Below are positions 15,483 to 25,558 of a stretch of DNA of 64,000 bases, piece after piece. The stretch covers positions 19,765-83,764 of the forward strand of contig JARBTJ010000010.1 in NCBI GenBank assembly GCA_029240245.1. The letters run 5' to 3'. The stretch is from Herbinix sp. (GTDB taxonomy: Bacteria > Bacillota > Clostridia > Lachnospirales > Lachnospiraceae). A program made the translations under genes and the position numbers. Below the pieces are notes generated by a model. The model did no database searches. It was given only the letters and a program-made list of their open reading frames with translations, and was not told where the DNA came from. The first letter of the stretch is position 1; each line of letters opens with the position of its first letter.

Positions 15483-15551
15483 GATGATAATATATGGAAG
15501 ATTATCCAACAGTATCAGGACTTCAAACAAACGGGAAATGAGGATAATGTT

Positions 15552-17042
15552 ATGAAGCAGTATGTTATGGCTCTTGACCAGGGAACCACCAGTTCCAGAT
15601 GTATTATATTTGACAAACAGGGCAGGATGAAAAGCGTTGCCCAGAAGGAATTTAACCAGATTTATCCAAGGCCCGGTTGGGTAGAGCATGATCCGATGGA
15701 AATCTGGTCCACACAAATTTCCGTTGCAACGGAAGCAATGGCAAAGTTAAGCATTCGCGCTGAGGATATAGCCTCCATTGGGATTACGAATCAGAGAGAG
15801 ACAACCATTGTTTGGAATAAGCACACAGGTCAGCCGGTAAGCAATGCTATTGTATGGCAATGCCGCAGAACCTCGGATATGATTGAGGATTTAAAGAAGA
15901 AAGGTCTCGCTCCTTATATCAAAGACAAGACAGGTTTAATACCGGATGCATATTTCTCCGGAACGAAGATAAAATGGATTTTAGATCAGGTACCGGGTGC
16001 TAGAGAAGCCGCAATGGCCGGAGATTTACTGTTTGGAACGGTGGACACCTGGTTAATATGGAATTTATCCAAGGGGAAAATTCATGTTACGGATTATTCC
16101 AACGCCTCAAGAACCATGCTGTTTGATATTAAGGCATTAACCTGGGACGAAAAAATATTAAAAGAATTAGATATTCCAGTTTCAATGCTACCAAAGGTGA
16201 AGCCCTCCAGTTGTATATATGGCCATTCGGATCGAACTCTTTTTGGAGAAGAAATTCCGATTGGGGGGGCAGCGGGGGATCAGCAGGCGGCTCTATTCGG
16301 ACAGTGCTGCTTTACCCGGGGTGAAGTGAAAAACACTTATGGAACCGGCTGCTTTTTGCTTATGAATACCGGAGAGGAAGCTATAGAGTCACAGCACGGA
16401 TTACTCACAACCATTGCAGCAAGCACAGAGGGTAATGTTGAGTATGCATTAGAGGGCAGCGTATTTGTTGCCGGAGCGGCAGTACAATGGCTTAGGGACG
16501 AGCTTCAGCTGATAAGGACTGCGTCAGAAAGCGAAAAATATGCGGCATCGGTTCCGGACACCAATGGAGTGTATGTGGTACCTGCATTTGCAGGCCTAGG
16601 AGCACCACATTGGGATCAATATGCCAGAGGTACCATCGTAGGTATTACACGAGGGGCAAACCGAGAACATATCATAAGAGCCACTTTAGAAGCCATCGCT
16701 TATCAAACCTATGATGTGCTAAAAGCCATGGAAAGTGATGCAAACATCAGCTTAAAGAACTTGAAAGTGGACGGCGGGGCATGTGCCAACCGATTCCTCA
16801 TGCAGTTCCAGGCAGATATTTTAGATACCAGAGTTCATAAGCCAAAATGCATCGAAACAACTGCTCTGGGAGCCGCGTATCTTTCCGGTTTGGCCGTCGG
16901 CTTCTGGAAGGATAAAGAGGAGATCAAACAAAACTGGGCACTTGCTGAAACCTTTGTACCCACTATGCAGGAAACAAAAAGGGAGGCACTGATCCGTGGC
17001 TGGGAGAAAGCCGTGAAACGCTCCTTTGCTTGGGAGGAGTAA
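15552..17042 (+). CDS. glpK: Glycerol kinase
   Basis: Phosphorylates glycerol to glycerol 3-phosphate with ATP in the cytoplasm. The 496-residue protein has the full FGGY kinase fold: N-terminal [18 protein letters not shown], then [16 protein letters not shown] and DTWLIWNLS, and the C-terminal [14 protein letters not shown] and [16 protein letters not shown]. The length is that of typical GlpK. The start is ATG 15552, supported by AGGA and by alignment, rather than an upstream in-frame ATG. Neither glpF nor glpD is next to it. The gene stands in a loose cluster with the downstream rhomboid gene 55 bases away. Confidence 0.93.
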   Translation: MKQYVMALDQGTTSSRCIIFDKQGRMKSVAQKEFNQIYPRPGWVEHDPMEIWSTQISVATEAMAKLSIRAEDIASIGITNQRETTIVWNKHTGQPVSNAIVWQCRRTSDMIEDLKKKGLAPYIKDKTGLIPDAYFSGTKIKWILDQVPGAREAAMAGDLLFGTVDTWLIWNLSKGKIHVTDYSNASRTMLFDIKALTWDEKILKELDIPVSMLPKVKPSSCIYGHSDRTLFGEEIPIGGAAGDQQAALFGQCCFTRGEVKNTYGTGCFLLMNTGEEAIESQHGLLTTIAASTEGNVEYALEGSVFVAGAAVQWLRDELQLIRTASESEKYAASVPDTNGVYVVPAFAGLGAPHWDQYARGTIVGITRGANREHIIRATLEAIAYQTYDVLKAMESDANISLKNLKVDGGACANRFLMQFQADILDTRVHKPKCIETTALGAAYLSGLAVGFWKDKEEIKQNWALAETFVPTMQETKREALIRGWEKAVKRSFAWEE

Positions 17043-17097
17043 AATGCGAGTATGAGTAGAGGGTAAACCTTATTTTAAGGAAAGGATCTCATAAAGG

Positions 17098-18198
17098 ATG
17101 GATAAAAAACTGACCGAGTACTTGCTAAGTAAGGAGTATAAACTTTTAAATTCGAATGTAGAAGGGATCTATTTGCTGTACAAGGAAATGGATTCTGAAG
17201 TTGTTGCTATAGGCGTATTTCGTACTCTTACGGGCAATGAATTTACTCTGGAGCAATATAAATTTATACTAAGTAAGATGAAAGCAGACTTTGCAAATCG
17301 GGGGTTTTCACAGGTAAAATTGCTAAATCTTATTTTTACCCATTACCCGGATAAGGTAAAGCAACTGTGTCTTGAGGAGGATGAGCATTGGATCATTGAC
17401 CAGATGGCACTGCGCTTAATTATATATGAGACACAAGTTAACGACTTTTATGGTCTTCGAGAGGTAATAGAGAAAATTCTTGAGGAGGAATTCAAAGACC
17501 AAAATCAGAAGCAACAACAAGTGAATGGGGAAAGCCAGGATTATCCGTATAGAATGCCTGGTTATACCTTGAAAAATCAGCTTCGTCGGATTCTGACCCC
17601 TATGAATCTGATGATCATTGGAATTAATATCATAGCCTTTCTTGTTATGCAGTACTTACGTTATTTTAGAGGCATGGACCGGATTATCAGCAAGGGTGCA
17701 CTTAACTGGTACGAGGTGATAGAAGAAAATGAATATTACCGACTCTTCACAGCACTGTTTATGCATCTTAATATCAACCATATTTTCAATAACATGATCG
17801 TCTTACTGTTTGTTGGTGCCAATCTGGAAAGGACCATTGGTAAGCTAAAGTATCTATTCCTTTATTTCGGATCGGGGATTCTTGCAGATATTACCACTAT
17901 CGGTTATAATATGTGGATGGATAGATATAACAACGAAGTAACACTAGGGTACTCCATTGGTGCATCGGGTGCAGTTTTTGGTGTAGTTGGGGCAGTACTT
18001 TATATCATTATAGTCAATAAAGGCCGTCTGGAGGATATCAGCTTCCGGCAGATGATTTTATTCGTGATTTTTGGACTATACGGGGGTATTACAAATGCAG
18101 GGATAGATAATGCAGCACATATCGGCGGCTTTATTTCCGGTCTATTGATCGCTGCTATATTGTACCGAAGACCGAAACGGGTCAATGAATTCCCATAA
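17098..18198 (+). CDS. Rhomboid-family intramembrane serine protease
   Basis: The 366-residue protein has a soluble N-terminal domain (about 1-155) and a rhomboid core of six or more membrane helices (about 170-355). The catalytic pair is visible: Ser290 in GASGAVFG and His341 in AHIGGF. The conserved HLNINHIFNNM segment (about residues 222-232) precedes them. Rhomboids cleave membrane proteins within the bilayer. Bacterial substrates are mostly unknown, and the N-terminal domain resembles that of other clostridial rhomboids. It follows glpK on the same strand. Confidence 0.88.
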   Translation: MDKKLTEYLLSKEYKLLNSNVEGIYLLYKEMDSEVVAIGVFRTLTGNEFTLEQYKFILSKMKADFANRGFSQVKLLNLIFTHYPDKVKQLCLEEDEHWIIDQMALRLIIYETQVNDFYGLREVIEKILEEEFKDQNQKQQQVNGESQDYPYRMPGYTLKNQLRRILTPMNLMIIGINIIAFLVMQYLRYFRGMDRIISKGALNWYEVIEENEYYRLFTALFMHLNINHIFNNMIVLLFVGANLERTIGKLKYLFLYFGSGILADITTIGYNMWMDRYNNEVTLGYSIGASGAVFGVVGAVLYIIIVNKGRLEDISFRQMILFVIFGLYGGITNAGIDNAAHIGGFISGLLIAAILYRRPKRVNEFP

Positions 18199-18256
18199 AA
18201 ATTCGTCAAGTAAATGAAGTTTGATAGGAAATTGCTAACATAAATAGGAGGTATCT

Positions 18257-19255
18257 ATGAAAATAAATATTTATTACGGCGGTAGAGGGTTAATTGAAGA
18301 TCCCACCATCTATGTAATGAGTAAGCTTACTTCGGTACTGGAAGAAATCAGGGTACAGGTGACCAGGTACAACCTCTATGAAGAAAAGAATGCAATTGCC
18401 ATGCTGCCAAAATCCTTAAAAGAAGCGGACGCAGTAATCCTTGCAACTACCGTGGAATGGATGGGAATCGGAGGGCTGATGCAGCAATTTTTGGATGCAT
18501 GCTGGCTGTATGGAGATAAGGACCGAATCAGCAAGCTCTATATGCTGCCGGTGGTTATGGCAGGAACCTATGGTGAGAGGGATGCAGAGCTAACCTTGAT
18601 TAAAGCCTGGGAAATGCTCGGGGGTATTCCGATCAGCGGCTTAAGTGCATATGTTGAGGATCATGTAGAATTCGAGACGAATCCGGATTATGCAAAAACG
18701 ATTGAAAAGAAGGCAGAGGTCTTCTATCGGACCATAAATCAAAAAGAGAAAATGCTTCCTGCCAGTAATACGGCAATTAAACAGAATGTATTAAAAAATA
18801 ATTCCATTGAATTAACACCTCAGGAAAGTGAACAGCTTTCCATGTATGTATCCGATGATACGTATGTAAAGAAGCAGAAAGAAGATATTGAGGAGCTTAC
18901 TCAGTTATTTAAAGAGATGCTCGATCATACCGAGGGAGAATCCGGGCAGGAATTTATCAAGAATCTTAAGGATAATTTCCACCCGATTGATGACTTTGAG
19001 GCTTCCTATTCTATCAATCTTTCGGATACGAAAAAAAATCTTGTGGTTGAGATTAGTAATAAACGTTTGAAATGTTATTACGGCGAAAAAGCTGACGCTG
19101 ATGTCATTGCGAAAACGACACACAGCGTCATGAATAAGTTAGTGCTTGGGCGGATAACATTTCAGGGAGCCTTCATGTCAGGTGAGTTAACGGCAAAGGG
19201 TAATTTTAAGACCCTACGCTCCTTTGATCAGGTATTCCAATTTAATATCCTATAA
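18257..19255 (+). CDS. Flavodoxin-like / SCP2 domain fusion protein
   Basis: Residues about 1-165 have the alpha-beta pattern of NADPH-dependent FMN reductases or flavodoxins (MKINIYYGGRG, ADAVILATTVEWMGIGG, LPVVMAGTYGERDAE). Residues about 235-332 look like an SCP2 sterol-carrier domain (YSINLSDTKKNLVVEISN, ADVIAKTTHSVMNKLV, GAFMSGELTAKGNF). SCP2 domains bind lipids. The combination suggests a flavin-dependent protein handling hydrophobic ligands, but no reaction can be named. ATG follows AGGAGG. The last codons overlap the convergent histidine kinase gene by six bases. Confidence 0.7.
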   Translation: MKINIYYGGRGLIEDPTIYVMSKLTSVLEEIRVQVTRYNLYEEKNAIAMLPKSLKEADAVILATTVEWMGIGGLMQQFLDACWLYGDKDRISKLYMLPVVMAGTYGERDAELTLIKAWEMLGGIPISGLSAYVEDHVEFETNPDYAKTIEKKAEVFYRTINQKEKMLPASNTAIKQNVLKNNSIELTPQESEQLSMYVSDDTYVKKQKEDIEELTQLFKEMLDHTEGESGQEFIKNLKDNFHPIDDFEASYSINLSDTKKNLVVEISNKRLKCYYGEKADADVIAKTTHSVMNKLVLGRITFQGAFMSGELTAKGNFKTLRSFDQVFQFNIL

Positions 19256-20002
19256 GGGCAGAAAAATGGTAAATTCGATGAGATCGTCCTTGGATACTAC
19301 ACTGACACTGCCGTAGTGAAGGTCCACAATCTTTTTAACGACCGCGAGCCCGATTCCGGTTCCGCCTTTTTTATAGGTGACAAACGGGACAAAAATATTA
19401 AGGATCTCATCCTCCGGGATCGGGAGCCCGTTGTTGCTGACCTTGATCATTAACTTGGGAAGGACCGGTTCATTGCCCGGTATATAGTTCAGACGGATAT
19501 GTATAAAATCGCCCGGTTTCGTTGCTTCAAAGGCGTTTTTAATCAAATTGGACAGTGCTTGCTTCATTTTTGGTGCGTCACAATGATAGGAATGAAAAAA
19601 GGATTCGCAGCCCGGTTCTATAATAAGCGACAGATCAATCTGCTGAGTGATTGCCTGGGGCATAAAGCTATTTTTAATGCCTGTTATTAAAGCGATCAGA
19701 TCAGCAATATCCTTATTTAACGTATTACAGGTATTTAAAAGGGAAGCATCGGCCATCATGCGTTCCATATCATTAACTAAATCCTGCAATTGACTCCAAT
19801 ATTTATATTCCGCGGTCTCCGGGTGCTTCATCTCAATATATTGAATTGTCCCCCGAAGCAGTGACAATGGGTTACGAAGCTCATGGACAAACATCGAGGT
19901 TGTACGTTTATTGTCGGCAATAATTGTTTGAATTATGGTTTCCAGCTCTGGATTTGCTTTAACCATATTGGCCAGAGCATCATTATTAAATTCTGAAAGC
20001 AT
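19250..20002 (-). CDS. Orphan cytoplasmic histidine kinase
   Basis: The 250-residue protein has a HisKA domain (about 33-100) with the phospho-acceptor His in FVHELRNPLSLLRG and an HATPase domain (about 125-248): N box LSNLIKNAFEATKPG, G boxes around VSNNGLPIP and GGTGIGLAVVKKIV. No membrane segment or sensor domain is present apart from the short N-terminal helix, so it is soluble or relies on a partner. There is no response regulator next door. This HELRNP type resembles the sporulation and KinB-like kinase subgroup, but that is inference. Confidence 0.85.
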   Translation of the reverse strand: MLSEFNNDALANMVKANPELETIIQTIIADNKRTTSMFVHELRNPLSLLRGTIQYIEMKHPETAEYKYWSQLQDLVNDMERMMADASLLNTCNTLNKDIADLIALITGIKNSFMPQAITQQIDLSLIIEPGCESFFHSYHCDAPKMKQALSNLIKNAFEATKPGDFIHIRLNYIPGNEPVLPKLMIKVSNNGLPIPEDEILNIFVPFVTYKKGGTGIGLAVVKKIVDLHYGSVSVVSKDDLIEFTIFLPL

Positions 20003-20101
20003 ATCGTTTCCCCCTTTACTTTACTATCATATACCATATCAAAATATGGAAAATTATGCAATATAAACTATTAAACAACAATCGACACGGAGGTGCTTCA
20101 A

Positions 20102-20542
20102 GTGCAGAACAACTGTATATTCTGTAAAATTATTGCCGGAGAAATTCCTTCGGCCACCCTTTATGAGGATGAGGATTTTAAAGTAATTATGGATATTTTC
20201 CCTGCGGCAAAAGGTCATGCAATCATTCTGCCGAAAAAGCACTGTGAGAATTTATATGAACTCGAGGATGCTTCTGCGGAAAAGGTAATGAAAGTAGCCC
20301 GCATGGTGGCAGCAGCCATTAAGGCTGAGTTAAACTGCGATGGGCTTAATCTACTTCAGAATAACGGCGAGGTAGCAGGGCAGACCGTATTCCATTTTCA
20401 TATTCACCTGATACCGAGGTATCGAAACGATTCGCTCAAAATGACCTGGTCCCAGGGAAAATATGAAGGGCAGGAAGCGGTAGAATTGGCAAAAGCCATT
20501 GCAGACAGATTGATCGAGAGCGATAGGAAAGCAAATATCTAA
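20102..20542 (+). CDS. HIT-family nucleotide-binding protein
   Basis: A GTG start at 20102 is preferred because GGAGG lies eight bases upstream. The 146-residue protein has the N-terminal CIFCKIIAGEIPS, the central DIFPAAKGHAIILPKKH and the histidine triad HFHIHLIPR (about residues 100-108), the signature of HinT-type purine nucleotide hydrolases or transferases. The two N-terminal cysteines may form half of a zinc site. It is a single-gene unit between the divergent histidine kinase and a repeat-bearing intergenic region. Confidence 0.9.
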   Translation: MQNNCIFCKIIAGEIPSATLYEDEDFKVIMDIFPAAKGHAIILPKKHCENLYELEDASAEKVMKVARMVAAAIKAELNCDGLNLLQNNGEVAGQTVFHFHIHLIPRYRNDSLKMTWSQGKYEGQEAVELAKAIADRLIESDRKANI

Positions 20543-20547
20543 AATCA

Positions 20548-20650
20548 TTTTGAAAGCAAATATGAAAGTAAGCTTATAAACTAATATTGAAAGTAAGTAT
20601 AAAAGTAAGCTTAAAATTTAATATTGAAAGTAAGTATGAAAGCAAATAAA
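20548..20650. repeat. Imperfect intergenic tandem repeat (three units of about 37 bp)
   Basis: Three diverged units share ATTGAAAGTAAGTATGAAAG and AGTAAGCTTA. They directly follow the HIT gene and precede its terminator. Non-coding. Confidence 0.6.
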
Positions 20651-20660
20651 GGTAAAAGAG

Positions 20661-20705
20661 CGTGTTGCATAACTGAGTTTAATAAGTATGTAATGCGTTT
20701 TTTTT
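20661..20705 (+). terminator. Terminator after the HIT gene
   Basis: A stem with G-U pairs (CGTGTTGCATAACT / AGTATGTAATGCG) followed by eight T residues. The remaining ~190 bases before the next gene contain short AAGAATCC repeats and no gene. Confidence 0.65.
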
Positions 20706-20896
20706 ATACTTTTTTTTGTATTTCATAATAATAAACACTTATCACAAGAATCCTTCCCTCCGGATTCGCAAGAATCCTCAGGCATCACAAGGATTCATTC
20801 TGGTGAAGTAATAGTCAGGTGTATATACTAAATTCAGTACCGCACCTACCGGGTATAGATACCAGACTGGATTTTTATAACGTAAAGGAGCCGTTT

Positions 20897-21709
20897 ATGA
20901 AATTTAAGCGAGTAGTTATTGTGGTTTTTGTCCTTTTATTAACGGCATGCGGGAGGACACAACCTTCCAAAAATTCTAAGATTGATCTGCCGGAAAAGAT
21001 TGAAATGTATTATTTTCATGAGGGGATATGCGATTCCTGTGATCCTACCAAAGAGTTTGATGAAATCGTAAACAATGAGTTGGAAAGCGTCAAGCATATG
21101 TATCCGTACTCAATTGACCGGGTAAGCATTTACCAAAGCGGGGGCCGGTCAAAATTTGAAAAAATATGCGATGAACTTGGATTAAGTATTGACAGTCTAG
21201 AGCTGCCGTTACTGATCGTAGGCGGCAAGACCTATCAGGGTAACGAAAGTATAGAGAAGAATATACTGGAGGCGTACCTGACAACGGGAGAGGATATTTT
21301 CGAAAGAGGATATGTTTATAATCCTAAGAATAAGAAAACCGGACCTGGGTTATTTGACGATTATAAAACCAGTTCTGAGAACATAACACTGGTATATTTT
21401 TATCGTGTTGTCTGTGATGAATGCATTCAGACAAAGCCAATCATAGACCAACTGCCGAAAACTGTTGAAATAAATGGGGAACCGATCAATGTGGACTTAA
21501 TTAAAATTAATACTCGTTCCGGAAATAACGGTGACAGGATAACGGTCTTGTTTGATAGTTATCATGTTCCGGACGAAGAGCGTATGGTACCAATTATTTT
21601 TACTTCTAGCGGCTATTATGCCGGTATAGAACGCATTTCAAAGTACCTGGAGGATGAATTGAGTCGGGAGGAGAATATCGGTTTTACGTTTCCGGAGGTA
21701 ACTGATTAG
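20897..21709 (+). CDS. Lipoprotein with two thioredoxin-like CxxC domains
   Basis: The start is set at ATG 20897 after AAGGAG, because the product then begins with a lipoprotein signal (VVFVLLLTACG, Cys lipidation site). The mature 250 residues contain two thioredoxin-like units: one with EGICDSCDPT (about residue 45) and one with VVCDECIQTKP (about residue 173), each preceded by a beta strand ending in YF. This suggests an extracytoplasmic disulfide or redox protein anchored to the membrane. The upstream gap and downstream transporter operon give no clear partner. Confidence 0.75.
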   Translation: MKFKRVVIVVFVLLLTACGRTQPSKNSKIDLPEKIEMYYFHEGICDSCDPTKEFDEIVNNELESVKHMYPYSIDRVSIYQSGGRSKFEKICDELGLSIDSLELPLLIVGGKTYQGNESIEKNILEAYLTTGEDIFERGYVYNPKNKKTGPGLFDDYKTSSENITLVYFYRVVCDECIQTKPIIDQLPKTVEINGEPINVDLIKINTRSGNNGDRITVLFDSYHVPDEERMVPIIFTSSGYYAGIERISKYLEDELSREENIGFTFPEVTD

Positions 21710-21763
21710 AAGGGTAAAGTGTTGAGATAGTGGATATAATAATTCCGGAGCAGCAATACCTGG

Positions 21764-21779
21764 TTGTTAACGTTAATAT
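21764..21779. promoter_or_regulatory. cre-like / LacI-family operator upstream of the sugar ABC transporter
   Basis: TTGTTAACGTTAATAT matches the cre consensus WTGNNARCGNWWWCAW at all but one position and lies 39 bases before the permease start. It would place the transporter under CcpA-type catabolite control. The palindromic core TTAACGTTAA could equally serve a LacI-type regulator. Confidence 0.45.
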
Positions 21780-21817
21780 TATTGTAGCTTGAACTATATG
21801 CGAAAGGATGACTGGTA

Positions 21818-22759
21818 ATGGAAGAAAGGGTAAAGAAAAGAAAGAATACACGAAAATTAAGCTTTAAGGAGGATATTAAAAAGCGGTGGCAACTTTACCT
21901 GATGTTGCTCTTTCCGATACTATATATTGTTGTTTTCTGCTATTTGCCAATGGGAGGAATTGTAATTGCTTTTAAAAATTTTTCCTTCCGAAAAGGGATT
22001 ATGGGAAGTGACTGGGTAGGGATGAAGTATTTCATACAATTTTTCACAAACCCGGATATGGTTAGGTTGTTAAAGAATACTTTGATTATCAGCCTCTATC
22101 AACTGATTGTCAGCTTTCCAGCCCCAATTATACTGGCATTGGCGTTACATATTATAAACGGTAACCGATTTAAGAAGTTCATGCAGTCCCTGACCTATGC
22201 ACCATATTTTATTTCCACGGTGGTATTGGTGGGAATCGTGCTGCAGTGCCTTCACTTAAATATTGGTATCGTTAACGGGGTCCTTGATTTCCTGGGATTT
22301 TCCCGTATTGATTTCATGGGCCGAGCATCATATTTCAGGCATATTTATGTTTGGTCCGGTGTATGGCAGATGACTGGCTATTCAGCGATAATCTACATTG
22401 CTGCGCTTGGTAATGTAGACCAATCTCTCATAGAAGCCTCTCAGCTTGACGGCGCTAACCGGCTGCAAAGAATTCGTATTGTAGAGCTTCCTGCATTAAA
22501 GCCAATTATTACCATTCAATTGATACTATCCATCGGATGTATCATGGGGGTTGGCTTTGAAAAAGTATACCTAATGCAGAACAGCCTTAATCTACCGATC
22601 TCTGAAATAATATCCACTTATGTATTTAAGCGGGGATTGCGCGACATGCAGTATTCGTTTGCTACAGCGGTAGGCTTATTTAATTCTATAATAAATTTCA
22701 TTTTATTATTCGCAGCTAACAAAATTTCGCAGAAATTCGGTGAAACCAGCTTATGGTAG
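21818..22759 (+). CDS. Sugar ABC transporter permease, LplB type
   Basis: The 313-residue protein has six membrane helices and the permease EAA loop (IEASQLDGANRLQRIRI, about residues 205-222). The N-terminal KKRWQLYLMLLFPILYIVVF and IIVSFPAP-like segments match LplB-type permeases, which take up oligosaccharides such as aldouronates together with an LplC partner and a lipoprotein. No ATPase gene is adjacent, as is usual for this class, which shares a common MsmK-like ATPase. The following gene starts within a few bases of its stop. Confidence 0.88.
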   Translation: MEERVKKRKNTRKLSFKEDIKKRWQLYLMLLFPILYIVVFCYLPMGGIVIAFKNFSFRKGIMGSDWVGMKYFIQFFTNPDMVRLLKNTLIISLYQLIVSFPAPIILALALHIINGNRFKKFMQSLTYAPYFISTVVLVGIVLQCLHLNIGIVNGVLDFLGFSRIDFMGRASYFRHIYVWSGVWQMTGYSAIIYIAALGNVDQSLIEASQLDGANRLQRIRIVELPALKPIITIQLILSIGCIMGVGFEKVYLMQNSLNLPISEIISTYVFKRGLRDMQYSFATAVGLFNSIINFILLFAANKISQKFGETSLW

Positions 22760-22773
22760 AAGGAGGGGACAAC

Positions 22774-23697
22774 ATGCAAGCAACATCACAAACACAATAC
22801 AAAAACACTAAAATTAAGCTATATCATACAGTACCGGACCGGATTCTGCTGGCCGGTGTATGGATCCTGCTGGCTGCAATTGCCGTTATTATTCTGGTTC
22901 CGGTGATTTTTATCCTGGCCTCGTCCTTCAGTGATCCCAGTGCGGTGTCAGCGGGAAAGGTATTTTTGTGGCCTGTGGATTTCTCCCTGGCCGGGTACCA
23001 GGTAATTCTTTTGTCACCCAATATTTTGCAGGGATTTTTTAACTCCGTCGCTTATACGGTAGTCGGAACCGTAGTCAGCGTATCCCTGACACTGCTTGCC
23101 GGATATCCCTTATCCCGGACAGATTTAAAGATCCGTAAGCCGGTGATGTTTTTGTTCACGGTAACAATGTTCTTTAGCGGTGGTATAATACCTACCTACA
23201 TGGTGGTGAGTAAGCTGAATCTGATTGACAGCTTTTGGGCGATGATTCTCCCTTCGGCAATGGGCGTATGGAATGTCATCCTGATGAAAACCTATATACA
23301 AAGCTCCATACCACTTGAGATCTTTGAAAGTGCGTCGATTGATGGGTGCTCTGACTGGAAATATTTTATCAACATGGTAATTCCCTTATCCAAGCCCATC
23401 ATCGCTGTTATGATATTATTATATGCGGTTGGTAAATGGAACGACTTTTTCTCGGCTCTGCTGTATTTAAATGATACCGCCAAATCACCTCTGCAGTTAA
23501 TCCTTCGAAACGTGCTCGTAACGAACGACAGCAGCGGCATGGTAATGAGGCTGGAAGAGCAGATGAGCCGACAAGAACTGAAAACATTAATGCAATATTC
23601 ACTGGTTGTGGTCTCCTCCCTGCCCGTTATGCTATTATATCCCTTTATCCAGAGATATTTTGTAAAGGGTATTATGATGGGTTCCATTAAGGGCTGA
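22774..23697 (+). CDS. Sugar ABC transporter permease, LplC type
   Basis: The start is ATG 22774, six bases after AGGAGGGG; an upstream ATG would overlap the previous gene. The 307-residue protein has six membrane helices and the EAA loop ESASIDGCSDWKYF (about 195-210), followed by INMVIPLSKPII. The pattern VFFLGGIIPTYMV-like (FSGGIIPTYMVVSKLNL) is typical of LplC/MalG partners that pair with LplB. It forms the transmembrane pore with the upstream permease and receives substrate from the downstream lipoprotein. Confidence 0.88.
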   Translation: MQATSQTQYKNTKIKLYHTVPDRILLAGVWILLAAIAVIILVPVIFILASSFSDPSAVSAGKVFLWPVDFSLAGYQVILLSPNILQGFFNSVAYTVVGTVVSVSLTLLAGYPLSRTDLKIRKPVMFLFTVTMFFSGGIIPTYMVVSKLNLIDSFWAMILPSAMGVWNVILMKTYIQSSIPLEIFESASIDGCSDWKYFINMVIPLSKPIIAVMILLYAVGKWNDFFSALLYLNDTAKSPLQLILRNVLVTNDSSGMVMRLEEQMSRQELKTLMQYSLVVVSSLPVMLLYPFIQRYFVKGIMMGSIKG

Positions 23698-23757
23698 GAA
23701 ATGGCTATGAACAGTCAATATAAAGAGGAAATGTATAAGAGAAGGAGAGGTAGAATT

Positions 23758-25443
23758 ATGAGAAAAAAGTCATTAATAACCAAAGTAACGGCAATTGGCC
23801 TAGCAGCCGCTTTGTTACTGGGTGGATGCAGCAGCGGTACCAAGGATGATGCATCCGACAATAATGGGGGAAGTAATACACCTTCCAAGAACACGGACAG
23901 CAACACAGAGGAAGGGCCGGTGACCCTCACCGTTGCTGTACAAATGAATGAAAAGGGAGAGTACTCTGATGCCAATTATGCAATCCGCTGGATTGAGGAG
24001 CAGACAAACGTGAAGTTTGAATTTGTACAGCTCCCCGCAGATGCAGCTGATGCTGACACAAAGCTTAATATGATGTTATCCAGTGGAGAATATCCGGATG
24101 TCATCAGCTACAATTTAAACAAGCAAAAGACAGTGAAGCTGGGGACCGAAGGTATATTTATCCCGTTAAATGATTTATATGAGCAATACGGTACCAACAT
24201 GAAGAAGCTGTTTGAGGACAGACCCCAATACGAAGCCAACTCCTATGCACCTGACGGTAATATCTATGGTTTCCCTACAGAAAATGAGTGCTTCCACTGC
24301 CAGGCTTATCCTAAGCTTTGGTATAACACCGAGTGGCTGGCATCCCTTGGCTTCTCCGAGCCCACCACCACGCAGGAGTTGAAGGATGTTCTGTTAGCAG
24401 TTAAGAACAGTGATTATAACGGAAACGGGAAGGCGGATGAGATCCCTCTGACCGGTAGCCCCAGCTGGGACTGCCAGCTGGAATGGTTCCTGATGAACTC
24501 CTTTGTTCCGGCTGACAAGACAACACTTTCCTATGCTAAGGACGGTAAGGTTATATTTGCCGCTAATACCGAAGAATTTAAACAGGGTCTGGAATATATG
24601 CATGAATTATTTGAACTGGGTCTGATAGATCCAACCGCCTTCTCCCAGAACAGCGATCAGATGCAGCAGGTTATCCGCGCTGACGCTAAACAGGTATTCG
24701 GTTATGCAGCGGATCATTTTGCCATGGGAATAGATCTGGAAGACCCTCACATGAATGAGGTAACGGCAGCTATGGTTCCTGTAAAAGGACCCACCGGTGC
24801 CAGATATCAGCTACACAAGGATTATGTAGATATGACGGCAGGTTTTAACTGGTTTATTACGGATAAATGTAAAAATCCTGAGGCTGCCTTCAAGGTTGGT
24901 GACTTCTTAATGAGCGACCAAGCCTCCATGGTACAGATGTACGGAGAAGAGAATAAATACTGGGGTAAATTAGATAAGCCGGTAGAATCAATACTTAAGG
25001 GTGTCGATGCAATCTACTGGATTGAGCCCGGATTTACCTCCAATGAGAATGACGAATACAATAAGAACACCTGGTGGACCGGGCTGATGAATCAAAGAGC
25101 AGAATTCCGTGCGGCAATGTCTCCCCGTCCGGCAGATATGTATGCATCAAATGCTTATGAGGCCAGATTGTTTGATGAGACAATGAAACTAGTTGACTAC
25201 TTTTATCCGGAATATCTTCCTAAGAATATCTTTTTAGAGGATAGTGATGACTCTGAGCGTTTCGCTACCTTGCAAACTTCTTTGCAGGAATATGTAAAGA
25301 CTGCTATGGCACAATTTATAACCGGCGAGTTAAGTCTGGAAAAGAACTGGGATTCTTATGTGGAAACCCTGAAGAACTATGATGTAGAAGCCTACGTTAA
25401 ATTGTATCAGAAAGCGTATGATGAGTACTATAGAGCACAATAA
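23758..25443 (+). CDS. Extracellular solute-binding lipoprotein of the sugar transporter
   Basis: ATG 23758 follows GGAGAGG. The 561-residue protein starts with a lipoprotein signal (IGLAAALLLGGCSSG), then a Thr/Ser/Asn-rich linker and a family 1 type binding fold (VTLTVAVQMNEKGEY, IEEQTNVKFEFVQLP, SGEYPDVISY). The length and motifs resemble LipO-like proteins that serve LplB/LplC permeases. It binds the substrate outside the cell. The order permease-permease-binding protein-AraC regulator is the standard arrangement. The substrate cannot be told from the sequence, and no glycosidase gene is nearby. Confidence 0.88.
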   Translation: MRKKSLITKVTAIGLAAALLLGGCSSGTKDDASDNNGGSNTPSKNTDSNTEEGPVTLTVAVQMNEKGEYSDANYAIRWIEEQTNVKFEFVQLPADAADADTKLNMMLSSGEYPDVISYNLNKQKTVKLGTEGIFIPLNDLYEQYGTNMKKLFEDRPQYEANSYAPDGNIYGFPTENECFHCQAYPKLWYNTEWLASLGFSEPTTTQELKDVLLAVKNSDYNGNGKADEIPLTGSPSWDCQLEWFLMNSFVPADKTTLSYAKDGKVIFAANTEEFKQGLEYMHELFELGLIDPTAFSQNSDQMQQVIRADAKQVFGYAADHFAMGIDLEDPHMNEVTAAMVPVKGPTGARYQLHKDYVDMTAGFNWFITDKCKNPEAAFKVGDFLMSDQASMVQMYGEENKYWGKLDKPVESILKGVDAIYWIEPGFTSNENDEYNKNTWWTGLMNQRAEFRAAMSPRPADMYASNAYEARLFDETMKLVDYFYPEYLPKNIFLEDSDDSERFATLQTSLQEYVKTAMAQFITGELSLEKNWDSYVETLKNYDVEAYVKLYQKAYDEYYRAQ

Positions 25444-25558
25444 TAGAGATTAGCGAGTGCGGGCTTCGTGCTGTTTATACCTAATGCGTTAAATGGACCT
25501 ATGACATTTCAACTGACAGTAGTAAGTGTTGTATAGCAGAATACTTTACGAGAGGTAA

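Noticed and set aside
20548..20650. CRISPR or origin-type iterons after the HIT gene
   Set aside because: Only three diverged AT-rich units, with no spacers of equal size and no replication or cas gene nearby.
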